From Candidatus Woesearchaeota archaeon (GTDB lineage Archaea > Nanobdellota > Nanobdellia > SCGC-AAA011-G17 > GW2011-AR18): DNA of 36,339 nt. A model generated the notes under the pieces. The model searched no databases. It saw only the letters and a list, made by a program, of their open reading frames with translations, and was not told where the DNA came from. A program made the position numbers and the translations under genes. Location of the stretch: the NCBI GenBank assembly GCA_016179945.1, contig JACPCE010000005.1, forward strand, positions 1 through 36,339. Reading direction: 5' to 3'. Positions 6,866 through 15,348 of this stretch are shown piece by piece; positions within the stretch are counted from its first letter, which is position 1, and every line of letters starts with the position of its first letter.

Positions 6866-7582
6866 TTAATGCTTTATTGTAACAAAATCTTCTTCACGAT
6901 AAACTGAAAACATAGCATCACCATTCTTAGTTCCATGAACTGGGCAAGGATCAGTGTCTCTTGCTTGCTTTAAAGTAATAATATTGTTAAGTGTAATACC
7001 ATTAGTTTTATACTCATCAAGAACAGGATTAGTCATATGTGAAAATACTGAATCAAAAATTTGGTTTTTTATTCCAAAATGTTTTAATCCAATATCAAAA
7101 TTATGGATATCTCTAGAAGCTATTCCCAATTGCTCTCCAGCCCTTACAGTCACTCCTTGTTTAATATTTGAAGCTGGAGTGACGTGAAAGAAAATAAATT
7201 TCCATCCTCTTGCAGCATTAGAAGTAGTAATAATTTGTTTGCCAGGTGGCGAATCTTTTATCTCAGAAATTTTTCCATCAAATGGTGCGAAAATTTGGAT
7301 CTTATCAGTGCCTATTAAAAAAGGTAGAGGTTCAATGTAATGTTTCATTGATCGCAATGTTTCTTTCTCTTTCTCAATGTTTAAACCACTATAATCATGT
7401 CCAACACAGCTCCTAAATTTAGAAATTCTCTGAATCTGTGATAAATTAATGGGGTTAGCAACAATAAATTTGTTATCATCAGAAAAAGTTGACTTTTCTT
7501 CTATAGGGGTGCAACTTACAAGTAAAACAAGAAAAATAAATACAGACAATTTACAAATTATACTTACTATTTTAATTTTCAT
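6866..7582 (-). CDS. M23/LytM-like lipoprotein, 238 aa
   Basis: The signal peptide ends VLLVSC (Cys24). The mature protein carries GHDYSG (His62, Asp63), then RSMKHYIEP and the beta-barrel core IQIFAPFDGKISEIKDSPPG. That core is typical of M23/LytM folds (the A-P-x-D-G-x-I/V strand). KFIFFHVTP (His133), VRAGEQLG and HNFDIGL (His160, Asp163) follow. The classical HxxxD plus HxH zinc set is not intact, so activity is doubtful and a binding role is possible. It starts 3 bases after the stop of the larger M23-like lipoprotein, a clear operon, and has a GAGAG-rich stretch upstream that could serve as a ribosome binding site. Confidence 0.7.
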   Translation of the reverse strand: MKIKIVSIICKLSVFIFLVLLVSCTPIEEKSTFSDDNKFIVANPINLSQIQRISKFRSCVGHDYSGLNIEKEKETLRSMKHYIEPLPFLIGTDKIQIFAPFDGKISEIKDSPPGKQIITTSNAARGWKFIFFHVTPASNIKQGVTVRAGEQLGIASRDIHNFDIGLKHFGIKNQIFDSVFSHMTNPVLDEYKTNGITLNNIITLKQARDTDPCPVHGTKNGDAMFSVYREEDFVTIKH

Positions 7583-7585
7583 TAT

Positions 7586-8902
7586 TCATCTCTCATATAT
7601 TTTTGCATTATCTGTAAATCCAATTACTTGCGAAGAAGTTTTTCCAGGAAAAGTCTCAAACTTAATTTTTCTATCTTCTAACATTTGTACTACTACAGTT
7701 CCAGCTACATGTGTTCCTCCAGTTGCCTTGATTATTTTAGCTAACTTTACCTTATTCCATTCTTCTCCTTTCTCAGTAGTATAACCCCAACTGACCAATT
7801 CATAATTTATTATACCATCATCCTTACTGATCTTTGCAGGATCTGGAGTATTTCCTTTTATAGCAAATTGATTTGGTATTCCTCCATAGTCAGCCATTGA
7901 AACAATTATCAATGAAGGATCTAAGAAGTCATATGTAAAACTCAAATGAGATTGCCAATACTCTTTACCCCCCTTACCGGCATAACCATTAGATTCTTCC
8001 TCAAACCAGTTACCAACTAATTTTCCATCAATATCATAATCAATTTTTCCTGCACGAGGTTCAATAGTTCGCACACTTTTTGCTAACAGTTCACTTTTTA
8101 TAGGCTCATTAAAATATTCATAAGTATTTGGAACATGGATTTTCCAAGGGTCTTGTTCCTGATAATGTTCAGGTATAACAAAACCTGAAAGAGTTACTTC
8201 ATTATCAACTATATTATAATCAACATTTGTTTTATACCACCCAATTACTTCACCTGCTTTCACCTGAATATTTGTGCCAGCAAAATTTTCAGATGCTTGA
8301 GAAGCTAATTTATCAGATAAGATTTCTATGTGAATAAAGATACTTGAAATAGTACAAGTATGTTGTATAACAACCCGATAATCTTTTTTATCAGGAGCTC
8401 CAGGCATGTGCTGTATTTCAGTTATAACACCATATCCTGGAGAATATACTTCTATGTCTGCTTCTTGATTAGCAAAATTCTGAAAATAATGGTGATCAAC
8501 AGGAGTAACATGGCCTCCAGACATTAAACCCAACGGTAGAAACAGTTCTGTTTTTTCTAAATTAACAGGGGCATTGTCAAACATTACCTTTGTTCCTTTA
8601 CAAAGGGAAGAAGATGAAGTATTTGTTTTAAAAGGAAATACTATGCCGCACAAATTATTATCAGAATGTTCTTTACAATACTGCGTACATCTTCCTTTAT
8701 TATTATGACAAAAACTTACACATTCTTCTTGACCAGAACAAAGTGTTCCAAGTTGCAGTTTTTCAGTATTTTGTGGTAGAACTTTCTGATCTTTACTAAT
8801 AGAAGCAGTTGTATCATCAATTTGAATATTTTTTTCTGGAACACAACCACTAATTAAAATAAAAGAAAACACTATTAAAAATAATAACATCTTTTTTATC
8901 AT
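7586..8902 (-). CDS. M23-like lipoprotein with a cysteine-rich N-terminal region
   Basis: The start chosen is the ATG at 8902 (MIKKMLLF). The frame is open to an ATG at 8914, but a TATA-like CTATTTAAC (8923-8931) is 25 bases from 8902, which fits a leaderless start. 438 residues. The signal ends LISGC (Cys20). Residues 55-85 hold six cysteines (CSGQEECVSFC, RCTQYC, LCG), suggesting a disulfide-bonded small domain. Residues about 128-225 form an M23-like barrel: GGHVTPVDHHYF (His131, Asp136, His137), VYSPGYGVITEI, IQHTC and IFIHIEIL, then VKAGEVIGWY. The HxH motif of active M23 enzymes is missing. Residues about 250-438 are beta-rich and unrecognised. It is the first gene of the secreted-hydrolase island. 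Confidence 0.72.
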   Translation of the reverse strand: MIKKMLLFLIVFSFILISGCVPEKNIQIDDTTASISKDQKVLPQNTEKLQLGTLCSGQEECVSFCHNNKGRCTQYCKEHSDNNLCGIVFPFKTNTSSSSLCKGTKVMFDNAPVNLEKTELFLPLGLMSGGHVTPVDHHYFQNFANQEADIEVYSPGYGVITEIQHMPGAPDKKDYRVVIQHTCTISSIFIHIEILSDKLASQASENFAGTNIQVKAGEVIGWYKTNVDYNIVDNEVTLSGFVIPEHYQEQDPWKIHVPNTYEYFNEPIKSELLAKSVRTIEPRAGKIDYDIDGKLVGNWFEEESNGYAGKGGKEYWQSHLSFTYDFLDPSLIIVSMADYGGIPNQFAIKGNTPDPAKISKDDGIINYELVSWGYTTEKGEEWNKVKLAKIIKATGGTHVAGTVVVQMLEDRKIKFETFPGKTSSQVIGFTDNAKIYER

Positions 8903-9021
8903 GCATATCATCATACATATTACTATTTAACTTTTTCTTAATTTTTTAATAAAATATTATTTGGATTTACGCGAGTTTCGAACTTTATAAAAATTAGTTT
9001 TTCAGAACATAGATTTAAAAT

Positions 9022-10380
9022 TTATATACCAAAACCTTTAGGCAATTTTCCTTTAAACTTTTTCATAAGTTTATTCATGTCTTCTTCTGCACCCATTCCC
9101 TTCATCATTTTCATTACTTTCTTGCTTTGTCTATACTGCTTTAATAATCCTCTGACTTCTTCAATAGAAACACCAGCACCGTTAGCAATACGTTGTGCTC
9201 TTGAAGGATCAATTATTTCAGGATCCTCTAATTCCTTTTTAGTGCATGATTGAAGCACATATTTCCATTTTTTTAATTTATCTTCCTGAACATCAAGCAT
9301 ATCTTTTGGAACGGCACTTCCCAAACCAGGAATTAATTCCACTAGTTTTGATAAAGAACCCATAGAAGACATTTTTTCCATTTGATCATATAAATCTAAG
9401 AAATTAAATTCACCCTTTAATAATTTCTTGCTCATATCTTTTGCTTCTTCTTCTGTTATTGCTTCCTTTGTTTTCTCTAATAAAGCTTCTAAATCTCCCA
9501 TACCTAATATTCTGGAAACAAAACCTTTAGGATTAAAAGTCTCTAAATCATCAACCTTCTCACCAATACCAATAAATTTTATAGGTGCTCCTGATACAGC
9601 ACAGGCACTCAAAGCACCACCCCCCTTGGCAGTGCCATCTAATTTAGTAACAACAACACCAGTAATATTACAAGCATCATGAAAAGCTTTAGCTTGGGAT
9701 TGAGCAGCCTGTCCTATGTCAGCAGAAATTACTAATAATTTTTCATCAGGCTTAATTGTTTTGTTCAAGTCTTCAATTTCTTTGATTAGGTCTTTAGATA
9801 AGGCATCTCTTCCAGAAGTGTCAATAATTATTAAATCAAATTGACTTAATTCTTTTTCAAAATTCTTGTAAATCTTTAAAGGATTTTTCTCTTTCTTATC
9901 TATAAAAACAGCAATATTAATTGATTTACATATCTGTTCTAATTGGTCCATTGCAGCAGGTCTGTAAACGTCCAAGCCTAAAGCACAAACTTTGTAACCT
10001 CTTTTTGTATAATATTTAGCCAGTTTTCCAATAGTAGTGCTCTTACCAACACCATATAAACCCGTCATCATAATCTTAAATGGTTTTTTTGTAAGTTCAA
10101 TTTTAGCTCCTTCTCCACCCATGAATTTAACTAATTCTTCATAAACTATTTTTATCAAATATTCTTTTTGTGTTACACCAGAAGGGGGTTTTTCTTTTAG
10201 AGATCTTTCTTTAATGTTTTTACTTAAATCAAAAACCAGCTTTACATTAACATCAGAACTAAGCAAAGCTCTTTGTATATCTTTTACTAGTTCATCTATT
10301 AATTTTTCATCAACAAACATAGCTTTTGCTATTTTAGAAAGGGTATTCTTCAATGAATCGCTTAGTTTGTCTAATACCAT
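9022..10380 (-). CDS. srp54: Signal recognition particle GTPase SRP54
   Basis: 452 residues, the normal archaeal length. It binds signal sequences on the ribosome and docks with FtsY (also in this window) for targeting to the membrane. Helical N domain at about 1-90. The G domain has G1 GLYGVGKST (107-115), G2 DVYRPAAMDQL (137-147), G3 DTSGRD (187-192), G4 TKLD (245-248) and KGGGALS (252-258). The C-terminal M domain is methionine-rich (MEKMSSMGSLSKL, KVMKMMKGMG) and contains the RAQRIANGAGVS RNA-binding helix region. It ends KKFKGKLPKGFGI. Its upstream region carries one copy of the 25-bp repeat that flanks the next module. Confidence 0.97.
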   Translation of the reverse strand: MVLDKLSDSLKNTLSKIAKAMFVDEKLIDELVKDIQRALLSSDVNVKLVFDLSKNIKERSLKEKPPSGVTQKEYLIKIVYEELVKFMGGEGAKIELTKKPFKIMMTGLYGVGKSTTIGKLAKYYTKRGYKVCALGLDVYRPAAMDQLEQICKSINIAVFIDKKEKNPLKIYKNFEKELSQFDLIIIDTSGRDALSKDLIKEIEDLNKTIKPDEKLLVISADIGQAAQSQAKAFHDACNITGVVVTKLDGTAKGGGALSACAVSGAPIKFIGIGEKVDDLETFNPKGFVSRILGMGDLEALLEKTKEAITEEEAKDMSKKLLKGEFNFLDLYDQMEKMSSMGSLSKLVELIPGLGSAVPKDMLDVQEDKLKKWKYVLQSCTKKELEDPEIIDPSRAQRIANGAGVSIEEVRGLLKQYRQSKKVMKMMKGMGAEEDMNKLMKKFKGKLPKGFGI

Positions 10381-10392
10381 AAAATATTAATG

Positions 10393-10417
10393 ATAGAATA
10401 TTTTAAAAGCTTTTAGA
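10393..10417. repeat. 25-bp direct repeat, copy 1
   Basis: The 25 bases here are identical to 11452-11476. The copies are direct repeats bracketing the nucleotidyltransferase/HEPN pair, 1059 bases apart. Each contains TTTTAAAAGCTTTT, which offers a TATA-like box on either strand. On the minus strand its TTTTAAAA is 21-28 bases before the srp54 ATG, so it probably also serves as that gene's promoter. Confidence 0.85.
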
Positions 10418-10509
10418 ATGTGTTTTTAATTAAAAATCTTATTTTAATATTTTATTATTTTTGCCACTAATAGATAAATATTTAAACAAGTGTTCATAAT
10501 AATAAACAT

Positions 10510-11034
10510 ATGTTCAAAGAATTAAAAACATTAAAACCATTTTTCGAAGAACCCAATAAAGAGTTCAATGTCAGAGAAGTTTCTAGATTATTAAAAATTG
10601 CACCAGCAACAGCCAGTAAGGAGTTAAAATCTTTATCAAAAATAGGAATACTAAAAGACAGAAAAGAAAGAATGCTAAACCTATATAAATCTAATTTAGA
10701 AAATAGTTTATATAAAGATTTAAAAATATTTTATAGTATTCGCAAAATAAAAGAAAGTGGATTAGTTGATTCTTTAAATAATTTTTATCTAAGACCAACA
10801 ATAATTTTATTTGGTTCATCAGCTTACGGCACAGATACAGAAACTAGCGATCTTGATATTGTAATACTTTCAGAAAAAACAAAAGATTTTTCAGAGACTA
10901 ATAAATTTGAAAAAAAGCTTAATAAAAAAATACAATTTTTCATTCTCAAAGATATTAAAGATCTTAGAAATGATCATTTAATAAATAATGTAATAAATGG
11001 AATAATTATTCAAGGTAAAGTAAAATGGATCTAG
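10510..11034 (+). CDS. HTH-nucleotidyltransferase (MNT), antitoxin-type
   Basis: 174 residues. Residues 15-60 form a winged-helix/ArsR-like domain (FNVREVSRLLKIAPATASKE). Residues about 95-174 are a minimal nucleotidyltransferase: FGSSAYGTDTETSDLDIVIL with Gly102-Ser103 and the metal-binding Asp114 and Asp116 (GS-x10-DxD). In known MNT/HEPN modules the MNT protein adenylylates the HEPN toxin and neutralises it. The HTH domain here could also let it repress its own promoter. The gene overlaps the HEPN gene by 10 bases. A TATA-like AAATATTTAAAC lies about 30 bases upstream of the ATG. Confidence 0.85.
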   Translation: MFKELKTLKPFFEEPNKEFNVREVSRLLKIAPATASKELKSLSKIGILKDRKERMLNLYKSNLENSLYKDLKIFYSIRKIKESGLVDSLNNFYLRPTIILFGSSAYGTDTETSDLDIVILSEKTKDFSETNKFEKKLNKKIQFFILKDIKDLRNDHLINNVINGIIIQGKVKWI

Positions 11035-11438
11035 ATGATTGTTTTAAGAAGGGGTTTATTAAAAAAACCAATATAGACAAAGAATTAATAAAATCTCTTG
11101 TAGAAATGTCTCAAATAAAAGAAGATGCTGTAAAAACTGCAAAAATTAATGATGTAAATATACCTGCATATGTTTCTCTTGCATACGATTCTTTGAGAGA
11201 AAGGTTAGAAGCCCTTTGTATATTAAATGGTTATAAGGTTTTATCACATATTTGTATAGGTGAATTATTAAAAAATATACTTAATAATTTTGATTATGAA
11301 GAATTTGACAGGTTAAGATGGATTAGAAATAGCATTAATTATTATGGAAAAAAAGTTGAATTTGAACAAGGAAAAGAGATTATAGAAAAAATTTTTATTA
11401 TAAATAATAATATATTAGAAAATTATTTAAAGTTATGA
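11025..11438 (+). CDS. HEPN-domain protein, toxin-type partner
   Basis: 137 residues, all helical, typical of HEPN proteins paired with MNT genes (HepT/COG1895-like). The helix KEDAVKTAKINDVNIPAYVS and the next one containing YDSLRERLEALC form the usual four-helix layout. The RNase motif in active family members is R-x4-6-H. Here the corresponding segment is IRNSINYYG (Arg101, Asn102, then Tyr106-Tyr107), so the histidine is replaced by tyrosine. This HEPN may be inactive as an RNase or may use a variant site. The stop is followed 13 bases later by copy 2 of the 25-bp repeat. Confidence 0.82.
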   Translation: MDLDDCFKKGFIKKTNIDKELIKSLVEMSQIKEDAVKTAKINDVNIPAYVSLAYDSLRERLEALCILNGYKVLSHICIGELLKNILNNFDYEEFDRLRWIRNSINYYGKKVEFEQGKEIIEKIFIINNNILENYLKL

Positions 11439-11451
11439 AATATTATTTACA

Positions 11452-11476
11452 ATAGAATATTTTAAAAGCTTTTAGA
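11452..11476. repeat. 25-bp direct repeat, copy 2
   Basis: Identical to 10393-10417. Its TTTTAAAA lies 24-31 bases before the ATG of the transporter at 11490, so this copy probably serves as the transporter's promoter, with a leaderless start. Confidence 0.85.
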
Positions 11477-11489
11477 TCTTAAAATCTTT

Positions 11490-12716
11490 ATGGGATTTTT
11501 TGATAGTATTAAGAAAAGAGAAGTTCTTTCATGGGCTTTCTTTGATTTTGCAAATTCCAGCTATGCATTATTAATCGCTAGTTTTGTATTTCCAATATTT
11601 TTCAGAGAAGTTATTTCTCCAAGCAATGGTGATTTTTGGTGGGGGCTTAATGTAAGCATAGCAATAATTCTTGGAGCAATATTATCCCCACTAACTGGAG
11701 CTATAGCAGATTATGATTCAAGAAAGAAAATTAAATTTATTTTATTTACATTATTGTCTATTATTGGTACAACTTTATTGTTCTTTACTGGTTCTAACAT
11801 GCTTTTAATTGCTTCTCTTTTATTTATAATAACACATACATTTTATGAAATTGCAGTAACAATATATGACTCATTTTTAACACAAGTTTCCACTAAGAAT
11901 AATGCAGGTAGAATTTCAGGTTTAGGATGGGGCTTAGGGTATATGGGAGGCATATCAGCTATGTTATTATTAAAACCACTTTATGATCTAGGTTATCAAA
12001 ATAATTTATTTTTATATAAATTAACATTTCCCCTTACTGCATTGTTTTTCTTTGTATTTGCATTGCCTAGTATGATATTTTTAAAAGATATTAAAAAAAA
12101 GAAAAAAATTAAATTATTAAATTTAATAAAAATAGGGTTTTCAAGAATTAAAAATACAATACAAAATATAAAAAAACATAAGAATATTGCTTGGTTTTTG
12201 GTTAGTTTTTATTTTATGAATGATGCATTAGTGACAATATTTACTTTTCTTCCAATATATGCTAAGGCAACAATTCAATTAAATTTTACAGAAATTGCAG
12301 TTTTATTATTAATAGTGCAGTTAATAGGTTTTCCAAGTGCAGTATTATTTGGATATTTAAGTGATAAGAAAGGTGCTAAAAAAATATTATTATTTACTCT
12401 AATAATCTGGATAATTATAGTAATATTGATTGCATTATCAAGTTCAAAATTAATGTTTTATTTAATTTCAGCGTTAACAGGCTTAGTTATAGGTTCTAGC
12501 CAAAGTGTCGCTAGATCATGGTTAAGTAAGATAATACCCGCCAATAAAAAAGCAGAATTCTTTGGGTTTAATGGTTTTGCCAGTAAAGTTGCTGCGACTA
12601 CAGGACCTTTGATATTTGGTATTATTTCAGTTTATTTCAATCAAAGAATAGCAATGATCCCAATAGCTTTATTTTTTATAATAGCATTTTTATTATTTTT
12701 TAAAGTTAAAGAATAA
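11490..12716 (+). CDS. UMF1/Atg22-like major facilitator transporter
   Basis: 408 residues with about 11-12 hydrophobic spans. The N-terminal SWAFFDFANSSYALLIASF is the hallmark of the UMF1 (Atg22-like) branch of the MFS. The MFS loop 2-3 signature appears as GAIADYDSRKK, and its second-half counterpart as GYLSDKKGAKK. In yeast, Atg22 exports amino acids from the vacuole; for prokaryotic members the substrate is unknown. The gene converges with the M23 peptidase gene (12719), leaving 2 bases between their stops. Confidence 0.9.
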   Translation: MGFFDSIKKREVLSWAFFDFANSSYALLIASFVFPIFFREVISPSNGDFWWGLNVSIAIILGAILSPLTGAIADYDSRKKIKFILFTLLSIIGTTLLFFTGSNMLLIASLLFIITHTFYEIAVTIYDSFLTQVSTKNNAGRISGLGWGLGYMGGISAMLLLKPLYDLGYQNNLFLYKLTFPLTALFFFVFALPSMIFLKDIKKKKKIKLLNLIKIGFSRIKNTIQNIKKHKNIAWFLVSFYFMNDALVTIFTFLPIYAKATIQLNFTEIAVLLLIVQLIGFPSAVLFGYLSDKKGAKKILLFTLIIWIIIVILIALSSSKLMFYLISALTGLVIGSSQSVARSWLSKIIPANKKAEFFGFNGFASKVAATTGPLIFGIISVYFNQRIAMIPIALFFIIAFLLFFKVKE

Positions 12717-12718
12717 TT

Positions 12719-13783
12719 TTAAGAATCAATAAACACATAAGATGTAGGATCTATAACTTTATTATCTTTTCTCACACCAATATGAACGTGTGGCTCATAA
12801 CCTCTTGCATTTCCTGTATCCCCTGATTTTCCAAGAATAGTGCTTAAATATATTTCCTGTCCAGGTTTTAAATTTTTATTAATCCGACTTAAATGGCAGT
12901 ATTTAACTCTTAAACCACTATCAGTTATATACTCAGCAATTATTCCATTTCTCCATAATTTCCTGTCTTTTCCCAAATAGATTAATCTTCCTTTTTGGAT
13001 AGGATATAAATTAGTACCTTTTGGGCAGTCTAAATCTATTCCAGTATGTCTTGTAGCTGAATATCTTCCCCCACCTAAAGATCTTAATCTCCTAGCACCG
13101 TATTTATCTTCAGGATCTAAATTTCTTCTCAAATAAGAAATATCAACCCTTAATGGATTTTGTTTAGCAATACCAATTTTAGGTTTTTCTTTAGGAACTT
13201 CAAATTTCTTTTTTTTAGGTTTTCGTATTAATTCAGTTTTAACAAGTGAGCTTGGAACAATAATTTTTTGCTCATCATAAACAATATCACTTCTAGGATT
13301 AATGTTGAAGTTTAAGCACAATATTATGGCTTTCTTTTCATAAAAATCATAAGAATCATTCATGAAATCATGTATCAATTCCCATAAACTGTTTATTCCT
13401 TCATCACCCCATTTTTCTATTTCATATACAACAAACTGTTTTTTATACAATACATTTCCAAGAACTTTTTTAAGAGACATTCTTAATAATCTTTCAGGAA
13501 CAAAAGAAATATTACTTAAAGGAACATTATCATTGAAATCTTGAATTTTTGGACCATTGTCTTGCGTTCCAGTATACAACTCAGCCAAAGAATAATAACT
13601 GTCCCCCTTTCTGACAGGAATTCTCAATGCAAGCTCTTTTTTATGTTTAACATATTCAAGTGTTTCAGATAAATAACCTTTCTTTGCAAAAGCTTCTAAA
13701 TGAGAAAGTGCTGATAAACCTATAAGGCCTAAAAAACCTTTCAATAAAGTTCTTCTTTCAGGTATAAAATAATTATTATCCAT
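12719..13783 (-). CDS. Exported M23 metallopeptidase with Tat-like signal (paralog 1)
   Basis: 354 residues. The N-terminus has a twin arginine (RRTLLKG, Arg10-Arg11) before a hydrophobic stretch, as in Tat signal peptides; no lipobox cysteine is present. Residues about 55-110 have a LysM-like pattern (VRKGDSYYSLAELYTG ... FVPERLL). The C-terminal M23 domain is intact by motif: RHTGID (His246, Asp250), CHLS (His297) and HVHIG (His332, His334). It also has the usual GRLIYLGKD and GKSGDTGNARG segments. It should be a zinc endopeptidase acting outside the membrane. M23 enzymes classically cut peptidoglycan cross-bridges, which archaea lack, so the target is open. It is paired with the next gene, which shares the full domain order. 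Confidence 0.88.
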   Translation of the reverse strand: MDNNYFIPERRTLLKGFLGLIGLSALSHLEAFAKKGYLSETLEYVKHKKELALRIPVRKGDSYYSLAELYTGTQDNGPKIQDFNDNVPLSNISFVPERLLRMSLKKVLGNVLYKKQFVVYEIEKWGDEGINSLWELIHDFMNDSYDFYEKKAIILCLNFNINPRSDIVYDEQKIIVPSSLVKTELIRKPKKKKFEVPKEKPKIGIAKQNPLRVDISYLRRNLDPEDKYGARRLRSLGGGRYSATRHTGIDLDCPKGTNLYPIQKGRLIYLGKDRKLWRNGIIAEYITDSGLRVKYCHLSRINKNLKPGQEIYLSTILGKSGDTGNARGYEPHVHIGVRKDNKVIDPTSYVFIDS

Positions 13784-13817
13784 AAATATTTTAATTAATT
13801 TCTAGTTATAAACTTTC

Positions 13818-14879
13818 TCATCTTTTAAAAAATTGTCTGTCTAAATCTAAAACATAATCTCTAGTATCAACTAAAATATAAGGTGAAGGATTGACATTTT
13901 TTCCGTTAAAAGTTATTTGTACATGCACATGGGGATCATCTTTTTCAACATTGCCTGTAGTTCCAACTTTTCCTAAAATTGTATTTTTATTTATTTCGCT
14001 TCCCAGAGACAATTTATTATTTACCCAAGAAAGATGCAAGTATGTAACTATCAGGCCGTCTTTTGTTTTATAAGTTACCCTTATACCATTTCCAGGCTTA
14101 TCATTATCTTTGCCACCATATATAAATTTTCCATCTTGAATAGGATAAAGTGCAAAACCAACAGGCATAGGTATATCAATCCCTAAATGCCTGCTTATGA
14201 TAAAAAACTTACCTTCTTCATCATCACCCCTTAATCTCCTAGCACCATACACATATCTTCTCTTTAAATTTTTTATAATTGAATCAGCAGATTTTATTTT
14301 CAAAGGGTTTTGAAAATTATCACTCAATTTAGGTACAATGTCAAATTCATAAGGACTTGGTTTTTCTTCAATATTAAAATCTACAAAAAACCTTGGTACA
14401 ATAACTAGATCGCCCTCTTTTAATTCTTTATTTTTAGGATCTATATCATTAATTACCAACAAAACAGCAAGTTTATCATCAAGACCATAAGAATCATTCA
14501 TGAAATCTTTTGCAATATCATCCAAATCATTAATACCATTTTCGCCTTGAGCCCCAAGTTTATATATTGTATATTTGTCTTCTTCTATTGTATTATTCAG
14601 CACTTTTCTTAAAAGTCTTTTAGGTAAAAATAAAAATTTTTTATTCAAATTTTTTTCATTAAATGCTTTTATTTCATTAGCATTATTTTTATTTTCAGTA
14701 TAAAGCTCAGATATGTAAGTGTAGTTTTCTCTTTCCCATCTTCTTACCTTTACTTTTATAGCTGGTTCTTCATTAAAAATCTCAAATTTTGGTTTTGTTA
14801 AAGCAGAAGCCAGTCTTGAAAAACCAAGTAAAACAGCACTAACTCCAACCAAATTTATAAAATCTCTTCTCCTAAACAT
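13818..14879 (-). CDS. Exported M23 metallopeptidase with Tat signal (paralog 2)
   Basis: The start chosen is the ATG at 14879: AGAGGT lies a few bases before it, and it gives MFRRRDFINLVG, a near-perfect twin-arginine signal. An upstream TTG in frame (14897) would place this Shine-Dalgarno inside the gene. 353 residues. The layout matches the neighbour: Tat signal, LysM-like ENYTYISELYTENKNN ... FLPKRLL, a DFMNDSYGLDDK helix also found in the paralog as DFMNDSYDFYEK, then M23. Zinc motifs are RHLGID (His231, Asp235), LHLS (His282) and HVHV (His317, His319). The two genes are 34 bases apart and clearly a tandem duplication that has since diverged. Confidence 0.88.
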   Translation of the reverse strand: MFRRRDFINLVGVSAVLLGFSRLASALTKPKFEIFNEEPAIKVKVRRWERENYTYISELYTENKNNANEIKAFNEKNLNKKFLFLPKRLLRKVLNNTIEEDKYTIYKLGAQGENGINDLDDIAKDFMNDSYGLDDKLAVLLVINDIDPKNKELKEGDLVIVPRFFVDFNIEEKPSPYEFDIVPKLSDNFQNPLKIKSADSIIKNLKRRYVYGARRLRGDDEEGKFFIISRHLGIDIPMPVGFALYPIQDGKFIYGGKDNDKPGNGIRVTYKTKDGLIVTYLHLSWVNNKLSLGSEINKNTILGKVGTTGNVEKDDPHVHVQITFNGKNVNPSPYILVDTRDYVLDLDRQFFKR

Positions 14880-14913
14880 TTTACCTCTTTTATACAATTA
14901 AAAATATTATAAG

Positions 14914-15348
14914 TTATAAAACTTTCTCAAATTTAATGGGATCTATTCTTTTTAAGAAAGGAATTTTGTCTAATTCTTCATCAGCAGAGATAACTTCAAA
15001 CACCGAATTTACCTCCATAGTAGCAACATGTATGTAATCCACACCAGACACTTTAAAATTGTAATTTGAAGAATGTTTTATTATTAAAAAGCTAAGATCA
15101 TACCAAATTATAGGGAGTGAAAGGATAGCATTAATGTTATCTTGAATATTTAATTTATTTTTATTTTCTTTCCCCAAAATTTTATTTATCTTACACAAAA
15201 CATTTATTACTTCTACTAATACAAGAATTGAACAACAGGCTTCTATTTTACAATATTGTATTTTTTCTAATATTTCTTTACATTTCTTTCCATACTTATA
15301 GTTATTTTCTATAGCATAAATAATTATATTTGTATCTAAATATATCAT
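14914..15348 (-). CDS. vapC: PIN-domain ribonuclease toxin VapC
   Basis: 144 residues. The PIN-domain acidic residues are visible: YLDTNIIIYA at the N-terminus (Asp5), LVLVEVINVL in the middle (Glu), GVDYIHVATM and ISADEELDKI near the end (Asp/Glu). PIN toxins cleave RNA using Mg2+ held by these residues. The start ATG overlaps the stop of the AbrB-type gene by 4 bases, the standard antitoxin-toxin arrangement. Two cysteines in CCSILVL and others elsewhere are unremarkable. The host target is unknown. Confidence 0.9.
   Translation of the reverse strand: MIYLDTNIIIYAIENNYKYGKKCKEILEKIQYCKIEACCSILVLVEVINVLCKINKILGKENKNKLNIQDNINAILSLPIIWYDLSFLIIKHSSNYNFKVSGVDYIHVATMEVNSVFEVISADEELDKIPFLKRIDPIKFEKVL

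Noticed and set aside
10505-10514. 10-bp palindrome AACATATGTT over the MNT start codon as an operator
   Set aside because: Short palindromes are frequent at this base composition, and no second half-site or matching copy is nearby.
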